Of a stretch of DNA of 64,000 nt, positions 25,384 to 34,386 are shown one piece after another. The stretch spans positions 2,046,001-2,110,000 of the forward strand of contig NZ_CP089211.1 in assembly GCF_021183825.1 (NCBI RefSeq), written 5' to 3'. The notes below the pieces were generated by a model that did no database searches, was not told where the DNA came from, and saw only the letters and a program-made list of their open reading frames with translations. Numbering within the stretch: the stretch's first letter is position 1; the number at the start of each line of letters is the position of its first letter. A program made the translations under genes and the position numbers. Source of the stretch: Sinomicrobium kalidii (GTDB lineage: Bacteria > Bacteroidota > Bacteroidia > Flavobacteriales > Flavobacteriaceae).

Positions 25384-25815
25384 ATGAAAACGAAAATTAA
25401 ATTTCTCTTGCTCATCTCTTTTACGGTTTTAATAAGCTGCGGAACCGATGAAATTAAACATTTGACCCCCCCGGAAACCGGAACATATAAAGTGGCCATT
25501 CTATATCCGAATGGAGCGAACAAAACATTTGACATGGATTATTACGAAAAGAAGCATATGCCTATGATGGCCGGACTTTTAGGTGATAATTTAAAGTTTT
25601 ATGAAATTGACAAGGGGATAGCGGGCAGGACAGATGGTGATAAAGTGAGTTTTGTTACTATGGGTTATTTTTACATCAACAATGTTGATGAATACAATAA
25701 AGTGATTGCCCGAAATATTGATACCATTCGCAACGACATACCGAAATACACAAATATTCAACCGATAATACAAATAAACGAAATCAAACAATGGAAGTCC
25801 AATCATATAAAATAA
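25384..25815 (+). CDS. EthD family lipoprotein
   Basis: A 143-residue protein with a lipoprotein signal (LLLISFTVLISC, lipid-anchored Cys near residue 19) followed by an EthD/dimeric alpha-beta-barrel domain. The signature segment is AILYPNGANKTFDMDYYEKKHMP, and the later part carries FVTMGYFYINNVDEYNKVI. EthD-like proteins are small ferredoxin-fold dimers of uncertain role, sometimes with degradation systems. An exported, lipid-anchored version is somewhat unusual but is seen in Bacteroidota. Confidence 0.8.
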   Translation: MKTKIKFLLLISFTVLISCGTDEIKHLTPPETGTYKVAILYPNGANKTFDMDYYEKKHMPMMAGLLGDNLKFYEIDKGIAGRTDGDKVSFVTMGYFYINNVDEYNKVIARNIDTIRNDIPKYTNIQPIIQINEIKQWKSNHIK

Positions 25816-25848
25816 GGGCCCTCCTGAAAAGTATATGTTTGAAAATCC

Positions 25849-25890
25849 TGCGCTGCGAAGTCAGAGACATTCGCAGCGCCAGGAACGAAG
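25849..25890. repeat. GCTGCGAATG repeat, copy 3 (inverted)
   Basis: GCGCTGCGAAGTCAGAGACA followed by TTCGCAGCGCC, which reads as the family consensus on the other strand and is itself an inverted repeat. Confidence 0.5.
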
Positions 25891-25916
25891 ACTTTCCTTC
25901 TAACTATTAAAATTTG

Positions 25917-25924
25917 TATCTTTG
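25917..25924 (+). promoter_or_regulatory. TAnnTTTG promoter element of the antitoxin gene
   Basis: TATCTTTG, an exact match to the -7 consensus, lies 17 bases before the antitoxin start. Confidence 0.6.
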
Positions 25925-25941
25925 ATTAAAAAGCGAATAGC

Positions 25942-26175
25942 ATGGATTTGCAAACCAGGAAAATAGAATTTATTCAGGAGTTTTTAAAACTCCAAAGCGA
26001 GGAAGCTATTACCCGGCTCGAAAAATTGCTGAAAAAAGAACGAAAAACAGCGGTTCACAAAGATTTCAGACCGATGACAAAGAAAGAATTAAATCAAAGG
26101 ATAGATCAATCGGAATCTGACTTCAACAATAATAGGTTTAAACGAACTTCCGAACTGCTCTCCAAATACAAGTAA
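25942..26175 (+). CDS. Antitoxin of a ParE/RelE-type toxin-antitoxin pair
   Basis: A 77-residue, highly charged helical protein (MDLQTRKIEFIQEFLKLQSE, then LEKLLKKERK and DFRPMTKKELNQRIDQS) typical of the small antitoxins found upstream of ParE-family toxins in Bacteroidota. The C-terminal half is the toxin-binding type. It overlaps the start of the downstream toxin reading frame, as is normal for such operons. The toxin itself is broken, so this antitoxin may be orphaned or may act on other toxins. Confidence 0.75.
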   Translation: MDLQTRKIEFIQEFLKLQSEEAITRLEKLLKKERKTAVHKDFRPMTKKELNQRIDQSESDFNNNRFKRTSELLSKYK

Positions 26176-26512
26176 CGGAATTTGAAGTCATCTGGTCTGA
26201 ATTTGCCGAGCATCAACTTGATGATATTTTTGAGTATTATAGTGAAAATAGCAGTGCAAAAGTTGCTGAAAAATTGGTCATTTAAATGAACCTCAAAAAT
26301 TAATCCACAATCCATATTCCGGACAAGCAGAGCCACTGCTACAGGAACGAAAAGAACCTTATCGTTATTTAGTATATAAAAGTTATAAAATCATCTATTC
26401 GGTAGACCTGAAAAACGGGTTTATCAAAGTTGCCGATGTTTTTGATGCCCGTCAAAATCCGGAAAAAATAAAAGATCAAAATAGATTCCGAGGAATAAAA
26501 ATCCTCAACTGA
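26166..26512 (+). pseudogene. ParE/RelE-family toxin, disrupted
   Basis: The toxin frame reads QVTEFEVIWSEFAEHQLDDI then FEYYSENSSAKVAEKLVI and meets a stop at about 26283-26285. Another frame then continues with KLIHNPYSGQAEPLLQERKE, PYRYLVYKSYKIIYSV and FDARQNPEKI to the TGA at 26510-26512. About ten residues between the two blocks are missing compared with normal ParE proteins, so this is a small deletion plus a frame change rather than one base. No standard start codon is found in frame either (the frame begins with ACT-GCT-CTC). Confidence 0.75.
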
Positions 26513-26535
26513 TCCTCACTTGGGCAAAGTGTACA

Positions 26536-26589
26536 CTGAAGGTGCTGCAAATGTCTCTGATTTCGCCGCCTGTTACACGTCAATGCCAT
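26536..26589. repeat. GCTGCGAATG repeat, copy 4
   Basis: GAAGGTGCTGCAAATGTCTC followed by TGATTTCGCCGCCTGTTACA and CGTCAATG; the second half is identical to copy 2. Confidence 0.5.
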
Positions 26590-26800
26590 AGCAGCTAAAA
26601 TTTTTTGAATACTTGAGGGTTAAAAATACCTCATCAGCAAGGAGGAAAAATTTATACCGGAAAATATAAACGAGCTGAGAACACCCCTTTAGCATAAGAC
26701 GAAAAAAATTAACTACCTTGCATTTACGACACAAAAAGAAAGATATATAACTAAGTTGACCCCGTTTTTTGCCGGTTTATTAACCGATACAACTAAACCT

Positions 26801-26925
26801 CTCCGGACTGCAGGTCCGCAGGTGAGGAAGTGACAATGAAATTGCTATTTGATTACTGGTCATTGCGTATTGACTAAATAACCGAGTAACTGAATAACCT
26901 ATTAACGCAATAACTGAAATTCAGG
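26801..26925. repeat. CTCCGGACTGCAGGTCCG palindrome plus ATGAAATTGC/TAAC composite repeat
   Basis: CTCCGGACTGCAGGTCCGCA at 26801-26820 is followed by ATGAAATTGC at 26836-26845 and periodic TAACC/TAACT words to about 26925. The same order occurs at 33303-33425. No gene is seen in 26513-27032. Confidence 0.6.
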
Positions 26926-27032
26926 TTCTCTAACATAGAAATTGCTAAAAATCGACTAGCATGCTGGCCTAAGCCAGTGTAAAAGATACGGAAGAAATAA
27001 CCGGATTGACCCCTAAATACGTATACCTACTT

Positions 27033-30000
27033 ATGGAAAAAAAATGTAATGAAAATACCGGCAGCAGCGATCGGCAAAATACACAAACGCAACTGCGGAC
27101 AGAACGATCGCTAAACGAACAACAGCACTATAACACAACGGAAACCATCTGCGGGCTGATTGCACGGAAAGCGCAGGTACATCCGGAACGGACGGCGATT
27201 ATTGACGGAAAGCTAACGGTAAACTTCAGGCATCTGACGGATCGGGCGAACGCCATTGCCGGAGCGCTTGTAACCCGCGGCGTCCCGCAGGGGTCCCTGG
27301 TTGGCGTATGTATGAGCCGCAACCGGGAACTGGTTGCGACTTTGCTGGGTGTATTACGGGCAGGCTGTGCCTATGTACCGCTCGATCCCGCTTATCCGCG
27401 GGAACGGGTACGCTACATGCTGGAGCATTCCCGTGCGATAGCCGCTATTGTGGATGATGAGAACAGTGCGGAACTTTGTGAAGGCGTACAGGAGCTGATA
27501 TGGCTTGATAAGGTGAAGCCACAAACAACACACCAATTAGCCGGGCCGTCTGCGAACGATCTCGCTTATGTAATCTATACCTCCGGCTCCACAGGACGCC
27601 CCAAAGGGGTCGCTATCGAGCATCGGAATGTGGTGGCGATGACCCAGGCCATGGGCAATTTATTGGATGCTAAAGATCTGGAGGGCATGCTGGCCGCGAC
27701 CTCGGTCTGTTTTGACCCCTCGGTCATGGAAATCCTGGGAACTTTAGCACTGGGAGGAACCGTGGTCCTGGCAAAAAACATGCTCGACTTACCGGCCTTA
27801 TCTTCAAAGAACCTGATAAAGAGTTGCGTTGTTGTTCCATCTGCGATACAGGCATTACTATCTTCAGGATGGGTGCCTCAAGGCATTCGCTGTATCGTTT
27901 TTGGCAGTGAAGCGCTTAAGCGACCGTTGGTAGAAAAACTTTTCGCCCTGGAAACAGGGACCCGGGTGGTCAACGCTTATGGCCCTACCGAAGATACGGT
28001 CTTTTCGACGGCGGTTGAGATCTTTAACCATACGCAAAACGTGACTATCGGGAAATCTGTGGCAAACTCCCGTTCCTATATACTTGACGATGATATGAAC
28101 CCGGTGCCCGATGGTATGGAGGGCGAACTGTTTTTGGCGGGAAACAAGCTTGCGCGTGGATACTTGTATGACGAAGTGCGTACCGCAGAGCGATTTATAA
28201 CGATGAAACCTACCAGCGCGATCCCCGAGGTGCGGCTGTACAAAACAGGTGATCTTTGCCGAAGGAATGAAAACGGAGACATCGAATTTTTAGGACGCGT
28301 AGACCAACAGGTCAAGATCAGGGGCTTCCGGATCGAATTGGAAGAGATTGAAGCTGCACTGGAATCCATGCCGGGGATTACCGCGGCTGCGGCTGCAGCC
28401 GTAGATGGTGGTATAGGACAGAAAATGCTTGTAGCATACGTAGTGCGTGAGCATGAAGCTGTAACAGGTGAGCATGTGAAGGCATATTTAGCGCAAAGAA
28501 TGCCAAAGTATATGGTTCCTCAAATGGTGATACACCTTGAGGAACTGCCTCTTTTACCCAACGGAAAGCTCGACCGTAACAAGCTAAAGTCCCTGAAAGG
28601 ACCCGACCATCCCGAACAGGAGCAACAGACGACTGATGTAAAACCCGGGCCCGGACTCCATGCCAACGGACAGGCACAAAACCCGGCAGGTCACGGCACC
28701 GGCCGGCAGGTAGCCATACTGTCGGTAATTCGGGAAGAGGTTACTGCGCTTCTGAATCTTAATGATTCCGAACAACTATTGCCGGACGATTCATTCGATA
28801 ATCTGGGACTTGATTCACTGTCCAGCCTGGAATTGAGTGTCCGGCTTTCAAAAATATTTGATCTGAAGCTTTCCGGAACAGTTGCCATGGAGTATCCCAC
28901 CCCTGTAGCGCTGACCCATCATATCCTGAAACTGATAGACAATGGCACAGCTAATGCGCCAGGGGAGCATACATGTAAAACAGCTTCGGACACGCTTGAG
29001 ACCTTTCAGGAACGTATCCGGTCCAGCCACCCCACGTTTCAGGCTGCAAAAGCATCCTCCTGGTCCGCTGATGACAAGAGTAAACTCGTGCAGGAAGTGC
29101 TGCGTATGGTGAACAACCTCGATAGAAATCCGTACAGTAAGGTACTCCGTACGGGGAGCGCTACCAAAGGTACCGTAACCGACGCGTACAATGATGAAGA
29201 ACAGGAAGCCATTATATGGACGACCAACCTGTACCTTGGCATGAACCGTGATAAAGAGGTAATTGAGGAAGCCTCTAAAGCCTTGCAGCAATTCGGGAGC
29301 GGAATGGGAACCTCTGCAGCGGCTTCCGGGATGACAGATCTCCATATAGCGTTCGAAAAAGAATTTGCCGAGTTGGTAGGAAAGCCCGGCGCCTGCCTGT
29401 TCCCTACGGGCTATACTGCAAATGTTGGTGCTGTAGCGGGACTTCTGGGTAAAAATGATGTCGTGGTTATCGACCAGCTCTGCCACGCATCTATCGTTGA
29501 CGGTGCCCGTCTGTGTGGTGCTACGATCAGAACATTTCAACACAACAGCTCCGCTGACCTGGAAGCCGTTCTTAAATCGGAAGTATCCCCCTACCGTTCC
29601 GCACTGGTCGTTCTTGAAGGTGTTTACAGTATGGGGGAAGGCGCCGCTCCGGTTGCGGAAATTGTACGCACCGCAAAAGCATATGATGCGCTTGTGCTGG
29701 TAGACGAAGCTCATTCATTCGGTTTTTACGGTAAACGCGGCGCAGGTATTTGTGCTGCCCAGGGCATCACCGAAGAGGTAGATTTTATTATGACCACACT
29801 CAGTAAAGCACTTGGTAGTCTCGGGGGCGTGGTTGCTGCCCGGCAAGAACATATAGATCTTTTGAAATCATCTTCGAGAGCCTATATTTTTCAGGCTTCC
29901 GTCAGCCCGGCAGATATGGCTGCGGCACTTACCGCTTTGCGCCGGCTGCGTTCAGACGACAAACTGCGGGAACGACTTTGGGATACAACCCGGTACATGC

Positions 30001-30686
30001 GCCGGCAATTCATCGAAGCAGGTTATGACCTGGGTACGGGGGACGGCCCCATCATTACACCGCATTTTAGCGATAAGGATAAATTATACGCCATAGTGCA
30101 GGGCATGTACAAGCGCGGCGTTCAGACATCGGCGGTGACCTATCCTATTGTGGAGAGCGGAAGAGGTCGTCTCAGGCTTATATGCTCATCTGCCCATACC
30201 CGGGAAGATGTCGACAGGACGCTCGATGCGCTTATCGCGGCAGAACGTGAAGTCGATGAGGGGGAACAGTTAACAGGTTCCCGGACTGATGACTCAGGAG
30301 ATCCGGCTATTATACAGTCTGACGTAAAGCAGTGGATAAATGACTTCGCTGCTTACCTGAAAGCATCAATAGCTGAAAAAGCCGCGCATCAGACTCCGAA
30401 CCTTGTTGTGGCTATCCGCATTCCCGGTCACGAAAAACCGATGACCATAGTAATCAATGAGCGCAATGTTACACCAGGCACCGAAGAGATACCCGATCTC
30501 CCTGTGTGTTCCCTGCTTCTTAAAAATAACCGGGCGGTCGCTGCCTTGCAGACATCAGACGTCCAGGAGCTGCTTCATTGTATCAGCAAGGGCACCTGCG
30601 TGTTAAGCGGTCAGGTAGAGCCTTTTATCTGGCTCATTGCCCGAATGGTCGAAAAACAACGGGCCGTTGTGGAGAAACACTCTTAA
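27033..30686 (+). CDS. Adenylation-ACP-alpha-oxoamine synthase-SCP2-like multidomain enzyme
   Basis: A 1217-residue enzyme from the ATG at 27033 (an in-frame TTG lies at 27006). The amino-acid-type adenylation domain is at about 40-510, with [42 protein letters not shown] and LPNGKLDRN. The acyl-carrier domain is at about 545-625, with [12 protein letters not shown] (pantetheine serine near 593). The PLP-dependent alpha-oxoamine synthase, of the same family as BioF and ALA synthase, is at about 660-1080, with [30 protein letters not shown] and the PLP lysine in [12 protein letters not shown] near 923. The tail of about 120 residues ([29 protein letters not shown]) resembles an SCP2 lipid-binding domain. 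The expected chemistry is decarboxylative condensation of a carrier-bound acyl group with an amino acid to an alpha-aminoketone. No phosphopantetheinyl transferase or partner enzyme is next to it. Confidence 0.88.
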   Translation: MEKKCNENTGSSDRQNTQTQLRTERSLNEQQHYNTTETICGLIARKAQVHPERTAIIDGKLTVNFRHLTDRANAIAGALVTRGVPQGSLVGVCMSRNRELVATLLGVLRAGCAYVPLDPAYPRERVRYMLEHSRAIAAIVDDENSAELCEGVQELIWLDKVKPQTTHQLAGPSANDLAYVIYTSGSTGRPKGVAIEHRNVVAMTQAMGNLLDAKDLEGMLAATSVCFDPSVMEILGTLALGGTVVLAKNMLDLPALSSKNLIKSCVVVPSAIQALLSSGWVPQGIRCIVFGSEALKRPLVEKLFALETGTRVVNAYGPTEDTVFSTAVEIFNHTQNVTIGKSVANSRSYILDDDMNPVPDGMEGELFLAGNKLARGYLYDEVRTAERFITMKPTSAIPEVRLYKTGDLCRRNENGDIEFLGRVDQQVKIRGFRIELEEIEAALESMPGITAAAAAAVDGGIGQKMLVAYVVREHEAVTGEHVKAYLAQRMPKYMVPQMVIHLEELPLLPNGKLDRNKLKSLKGPDHPEQEQQTTDVKPGPGLHANGQAQNPAGHGTGRQVAILSVIREEVTALLNLNDSEQLLPDDSFDNLGLDSLSSLELSVRLSKIFDLKLSGTVAMEYPTPVALTHHILKLIDNGTANAPGEHTCKTASDTLETFQERIRSSHPTFQAAKASSWSADDKSKLVQEVLRMVNNLDRNPYSKVLRTGSATKGTVTDAYNDEEQEAIIWTTNLYLGMNRDKEVIEEASKALQQFGSGMGTSAAASGMTDLHIAFEKEFAELVGKPGACLFPTGYTANVGAVAGLLGKNDVVVIDQLCHASIVDGARLCGATIRTFQHNSSADLEAVLKSEVSPYRSALVVLEGVYSMGEGAAPVAEIVRTAKAYDALVLVDEAHSFGFYGKRGAGICAAQGITEEVDFIMTTLSKALGSLGGVVAARQEHIDLLKSSSRAYIFQASVSPADMAAALTALRRLRSDDKLRERLWDTTRYMRRQFIEAGYDLGTGDGPIITPHFSDKDKLYAIVQGMYKRGVQTSAVTYPIVESGRGRLRLICSSAHTREDVDRTLDALIAAEREVDEGEQLTGSRTDDSGDPAIIQSDVKQWINDFAAYLKASIAEKAAHQTPNLVVAIRIPGHEKPMTIVINERNVTPGTEEIPDLPVCSLLLKNNRAVAALQTSDVQELLHCISKGTCVLSGQVEPFIWLIARMVEKQRAVVEKHS

Positions 30687-30751
30687 ATGTCCGGACAGGA
30701 ATTTAATTTTGACATCACCATACTTCGCTCCGGTTAAACATAAGAATAAAA

Positions 30752-30972
30752 TTAACGGATGCCCAATTTGAAGAAGTTGTATATATTTTCGAACAAACCA
30801 AAGGAATCTTACACTCGGACATGAGAAAAAATAATTGCGGACTCAAAACTGATCAATTTCTCATCTGCCGAATTGGAAAAGATAATCGTTGACGGACTAA
30901 ATTCCGGTATTTACGAAATGACAAGGAGCATTAAAAAACAAATAGATTTTCTCATAGTTGGTTCGTTTTAAC
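30752..30972 (+). pseudogene. Remnant of an unrecognised gene
   Basis: Two frames give coherent protein text: KLTDAQFEEVVYIFEQTKGI then LHSDMRK, and, after a one-base shift near the A-run at about 30826, KIIADSKLINFSSAELEKII, VDGLNSGIYEMTRS and KKQIDFLIVGSF with a stop at 30970-30972. The family is not recognised. The last bases overlap the left end of a TIR element (30969-31102). Confidence 0.4.
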
Positions 30973-31102
30973 ATGAATAATGTTTAAGCTTTATGAATCA
31001 AAAGCATTTCAAAATTACAACTCTTGTTTGAAATTTTTAAAGGCGCCGTACTGAATCCTGCCGAAGTAAGGAAGCCATTTTGCTTATCCACTATTCACGT
31101 TA
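30969..31102. repeat. TIR element copy (134 bp)
   Basis: The left end TAACATGAATAATGTTTAAG (30969-30988) pairs with the right end CTTATCCACTATTCACGTTA (31083-31102). The interior includes AAAGCATTTCAAAATTACAA and CTCTTGTTTGAAATTTTTAA, which match the copy at 56715-56864 on the opposite strand. Confidence 0.7.
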
Positions 31103-31192
31103 GTTTTAGTGAAACTATACAGTTTATTAACTCAAGGTATTAATATAAGGGATAAAATATAAACTTTCTTTTTGAAGAATATATTAAACATC

Positions 31193-31960
31193 ATGGAGCT
31201 TCATTTATATAATATAGAGGATACTGAGGTTTATGACTTTTTGGATTTATGGAAAAACCAGGAACATACCGAAGGGATTTTAATAACGGGTAGTTATGCC
31301 ACACAATGGCAAAATGAACAGTCTGACCTGGATATAAGAATTATTCTTGATGATAGCTGTGAACAAACCTTAAAGGGAGTTTACACCACTGAAAAAGCAT
31401 TAAAAATATCCTACACCGCACGGTCTGTCGCCAATACTATACGGCTGTTCGGAGTTCAACATAAAAGCTCATTTAATTTTGAAGCCCGGAATATATGTAT
31501 CGGCAAAATATTTTTTGAAAGAACAGATAAGGTTTCTTTCTTACAGGAAGAAAGTCAAAAAATCATAAACCGTCCATTTCCTGAAAAATCAAAAAATAAA
31601 TTGCTGTCCGAGTTTAATTCCATAAACACCGAGTATACCAAACTGATGGGCATGAACACAGCTTCCCCTTTTTTTAAATTGGCTTATTTTTCTTTTTTGA
31701 ACAATGTATTCCAATGTTATAGCATACATCTTAATTATGAACTTGTTTTCGACATCGCCAAATTTGAAGAGGTCTTTTTTAACAAGGATTACAGGGAGGT
31801 TAATATATATAAAGATTTCCCCGACAGTAAATTTTTAAAGGATTGGATTTCTGCAATTTCATCAAACGTAGAAAGTATGAAAAAAAATGCGCGGTATTTA
31901 TACGACAATCTTTTAAAGGTCAGTGATCAAGACATAAGTGAATTTTTAATACAGATTTAA
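31193..31960 (+). CDS. Nucleotidyltransferase-domain protein
   Basis: A 255-residue protein from the ATG at 31193 (the frame is open to a TTG at 31172). The N-terminal third has the nucleotidyltransferase signature GSYATQWQNEQSDLDIRIIL, that is GS followed by two acidic residues D-x-D for metal and nucleotide binding, as in MNT and aminoglycoside-type transferases. The remainder is helical and not assigned. There is no signal peptide. It is AT-rich and 76 bases upstream of the Cys-rich peptide gene in the same direction, so the two may be one transcript. Whether it modifies a tRNA, a protein, a small molecule or the peptide is not known. Confidence 0.7.
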   Translation: MELHLYNIEDTEVYDFLDLWKNQEHTEGILITGSYATQWQNEQSDLDIRIILDDSCEQTLKGVYTTEKALKISYTARSVANTIRLFGVQHKSSFNFEARNICIGKIFFERTDKVSFLQEESQKIINRPFPEKSKNKLLSEFNSINTEYTKLMGMNTASPFFKLAYFSFLNNVFQCYSIHLNYELVFDIAKFEEVFFNKDYREVNIYKDFPDSKFLKDWISAISSNVESMKKNARYLYDNLLKVSDQDISEFLIQI

Positions 31961-32036
31961 AGATAAATTAATGTTTAAATATAACATAATCATTAAATTT
32001 AATACTCATTGTTTAATTTAACGCCCAAATTTTATC

Positions 32037-32237
32037 ATGAAAAAGTCTAAAAAGAAACTTCTCAAATTAGAAAAAAATGTGATCGCTAATTTCAAAGCTA
32101 ATATGAATCGTGGGGGTGCATATACTCAAGATGGTGAACATACGTGCTATTACACCTGTGGAGATACATGCATCAGATGTGATTCAAGACCTGGTTGTAA
32201 CACAAACCAGGAAAGCTGCCCTCCTGCGTGTTCTTAA
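32037..32237 (+). CDS. Cys-rich peptide precursor, class I lanthipeptide-like
   Basis: A 66-residue precursor peptide. The basic leader MKKSKKKLLKLEKNVIANFK is of the KKLxLxKxxIAxL type seen in Bacteroidota class I lanthipeptide precursors. It is followed by MNRGG, a double-glycine cleavage site. The predicted core (about 37 residues after GG) starts AYTQDGEHTCYYTCGDTC and ends in ESCPPACS. It has seven cysteines with adjacent threonines and serines, which would serve as dehydration and thioether-ring sites. No LanB/LanC, LanT or other modification enzyme is nearby, so it is either an orphan precursor matured by distant enzymes or a disulfide-rich secreted peptide. Confidence 0.6.
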   Translation: MKKSKKKLLKLEKNVIANFKANMNRGGAYTQDGEHTCYYTCGDTCIRCDSRPGCNTNQESCPPACS

Positions 32238-32380
32238 AAATTGTTAGGTTTCGTAGAATTTTAACATCCACCACACTTTCACTCCGGGAATATATACTGC
32301 CGGAGGAAAACCCGGGAAGTGGACGAATACCACGGGAAAGAAGGATTCCGTATATTTGAGCATTAAGCAGCCTTCAAAAA

Positions 32381-33298
32381 ATGTCCACCACCGGCAACTA
32401 GATACAAACAGCCTATAAAAACAGGATCAACAGGGTTTTTCAATATATCGATAATAACCTGGATAGTCCGCTGTCATTACATACGGTTGCAGAGGTTGCC
32501 TTTTTCTCACCCTTCCACTTTCACAGGGTATTTAAGTTTATTACCGGGGAAACCCTGAATGCCTATATAACCCGGCGGAGAATAGAAAAGTCGGCCCTGG
32601 ACCTGCTACACGAAAATACGGGCATCACCGAAATATCGCTTAAATACGGGTTTAGCGACAATTCTTCATTTACAAGGACCTTTAAAAAATTTTACGGAAT
32701 AAGCCCGACGGAATTCAGGAAACAAAACCCGAACAGGTTTAGCAAGATCCGTCAATTGCAAAGCAAGAATGGTCAAGCGTATCCCGGCCATGAAAAATAC
32801 ATTTGCGTCATTGATCATCTTAAAAACTGGATAAAAATGAACGCAAAAGTTGACATTAAGGAAATGCCCGAAACGGAGTTGGCCTATGTGCTGAGTATCG
32901 GGCCGCAAAACCTTGAAACCGCTTATCGTAAACTAGTGCAATGGGCCACACCCCGGGGATTGATGCATGAGCAGGCGAAAATGGTTACGATCTACCACGA
33001 CAGCTTTAAAGTTACCGAAGCCCGCAAAATAAGAATGTATGCCTGCATTGCGTTGAACAAGCCTGTTGAAACGGAAGGGGAAATAGGGCTGACTTCCATT
33101 GAAAAGGGAAAATTTATTGTGGGAAGTTTTGAGATCGGACTCCACGAGTTTGAAAAGTCATGGACCGGGCTGTTTGTATGGATGAACGAAAACGGGTATA
33201 AAAAAGCCGACAGGAACCCTTTTGAGATCTATCACAACAATTTCAACAAACACCCCGAAAAGAAAGCCATTGTTGACTTTTACATACCGATTGAATAA
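32381..33298 (+). pseudogene. AraC family regulator with GyrI-like effector domain, amber codon at position 7
   Basis: The frame from the ATG at 32381 reads MSTTGN and then TAG (32399-32401), after which it stays open to the stop at 33296-33298. The restored protein has the AraC double helix-turn-helix first (NRVFQYIDNNLDSPLSLHTV; EISLKYGFSDNSSFTRTFKK) and then a GyrI/SOUL-like ligand-binding domain (KEMPETELAYVLSIG, KKAIVDFYIPIE), the usual order. No ATG, GTG or TTG lies between the amber codon and the TTG at 32756, where the DNA-binding half is already lost. It is therefore either nonfunctional or uses an unusual start or read-through. A sequence error is possible. Confidence 0.75.
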
Positions 33299-33302
33299 AT
33301 CA

Positions 33303-33425
33303 CTCCGGACTGCAGGTCCGGAGGTTGGTTCAAAAAGGCAATGAAATTGCCATGTTGATCAGGTTACCGGGTTATTCAGGCAATACGCAATAACTCAAAA
33401 ACCCAGTAACTTAACATCTTAATAA
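33303..33425. repeat. CTCCGGACTGCAGGTCCGGAG palindrome plus ATGAAATTGC/TAAC composite repeat
   Basis: CTCCGGACTGCAGGTCCGGA at 33303-33322 is a near-perfect inverted repeat. ATGAAATTGC is at 33341-33350, then TACGCAATAACTC and CAGTAACTTAAC words. It matches the copy at 26801-26925. The remaining bases up to the next gene contain no coding signal. Confidence 0.6.
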
Positions 33426-33521
33426 CGTGAACTATAATTTTTTAGTACAACTAAAGTACTGCAATAAATATGGAATTTCTGACCGGGAACCCCCGGTCTT
33501 TTACTAACTTTAAAGCGCATC

Positions 33522-33992
33522 ATGGAAAAAACGCACCGTCTTAATAAAATTCAGGAGGGAATGCCCGGAAAGTTAGTGCTGACATCGAATCCGAAGGTGG
33601 AAGAAGTATTCGCGGGGTATCCTGATTTTGTCCGGGATAAAATGCTTTTTTTGAGAGCGTTGGTCATTGAAACGGCCAAAGAAACGGAAAGCATTACCCG
33701 CCTGGAAGAAACATTGAAATGGGGCGAACCCGGCTTCGTAACCAAAAACGGAAGTACCCTGCGCATGGACTGGAAAGAAAAAGCGCCCGACCAATATGCG
33801 ATGTATTTTCAATGCACAAGCCGCCTGGTGAATACGTTCAGGATCGTATTCGGACATACATTTCAATATGAAGGCAACCGGGCCATTGTATTTCGGTTGG
33901 AGCAGGATATTCCTGTTGAAGCCCTGAAAGCCTGTGTAAAAGCCTCCCTGACCTATCATAAAGTAAAACACCTGATAACCTTGGGAATCTGA
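33522..33992 (+). CDS. DUF1801 domain-containing protein
   Basis: A 156-residue soluble protein of the DUF1801/YdhG-like superfamily, recognised by FLRALVIETAKETESITRLE, EETLKWGEPGFVTKNGSTLR and a C-terminal KACVKASLTYHKVKHL helix. The fold is an alpha-beta sandwich with an uncertain, possibly ligand-binding role. A near-consensus -7 element (TAACTTTA) lies about 15 bases before the start. The gene stands alone. Confidence 0.8.
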   Translation: MEKTHRLNKIQEGMPGKLVLTSNPKVEEVFAGYPDFVRDKMLFLRALVIETAKETESITRLEETLKWGEPGFVTKNGSTLRMDWKEKAPDQYAMYFQCTSRLVNTFRIVFGHTFQYEGNRAIVFRLEQDIPVEALKACVKASLTYHKVKHLITLGI

Positions 33993-34386
33993 CCCGAAAA
34001 CTGTTTTAAAGGAAAGTGATAAATACGCTCCCCGCCAATCCTTATTTTAAGCGCCGCGGAAACGAGGACCTCTCATAAAAAAGCGGTTGTAACGCACTAT
34101 AATAAAAATGGGCTCCGGTTATAGACCGGCACGGAACAGGTAGAAGCCATATGTAACGCTGATAACTGTATCACAACCCTATAACGTATAATCGTATGGC
34201 CCGGAAGACCATTTTCTGAACTATCCTCTTTTTTATGGGGTTTCCACACCTGAATTTTATGAACGTATTTTTCTTTTGTATGTACACCGTGATGTATATT
34301 TGACAAACATACAGCTTTACCGGACTGTTTGTTGTCCGGTTTTTAGAAAAGGAACTAACAATATCCATTAAAAATTCACACGCAGC
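33993..34386 (+). promoter_or_regulatory. Spacer with a TTTG-n16-TAnnTTTG promoter before the M1 peptidase
   Basis: TTTG at 34275-34278 and TATATTTG at 34295-34302 form a good Bacteroidota-type promoter, 85 bases before the start codon. The rest of this spacer contains no gene or repeat that I recognise. Confidence 0.5.

Noticed and set aside
392..26925. Possible CRISPR arrays in the TAAC-word stretches
   Set aside because: Words are short, unevenly spaced and without constant-length unique spacers, and no cas gene is present.
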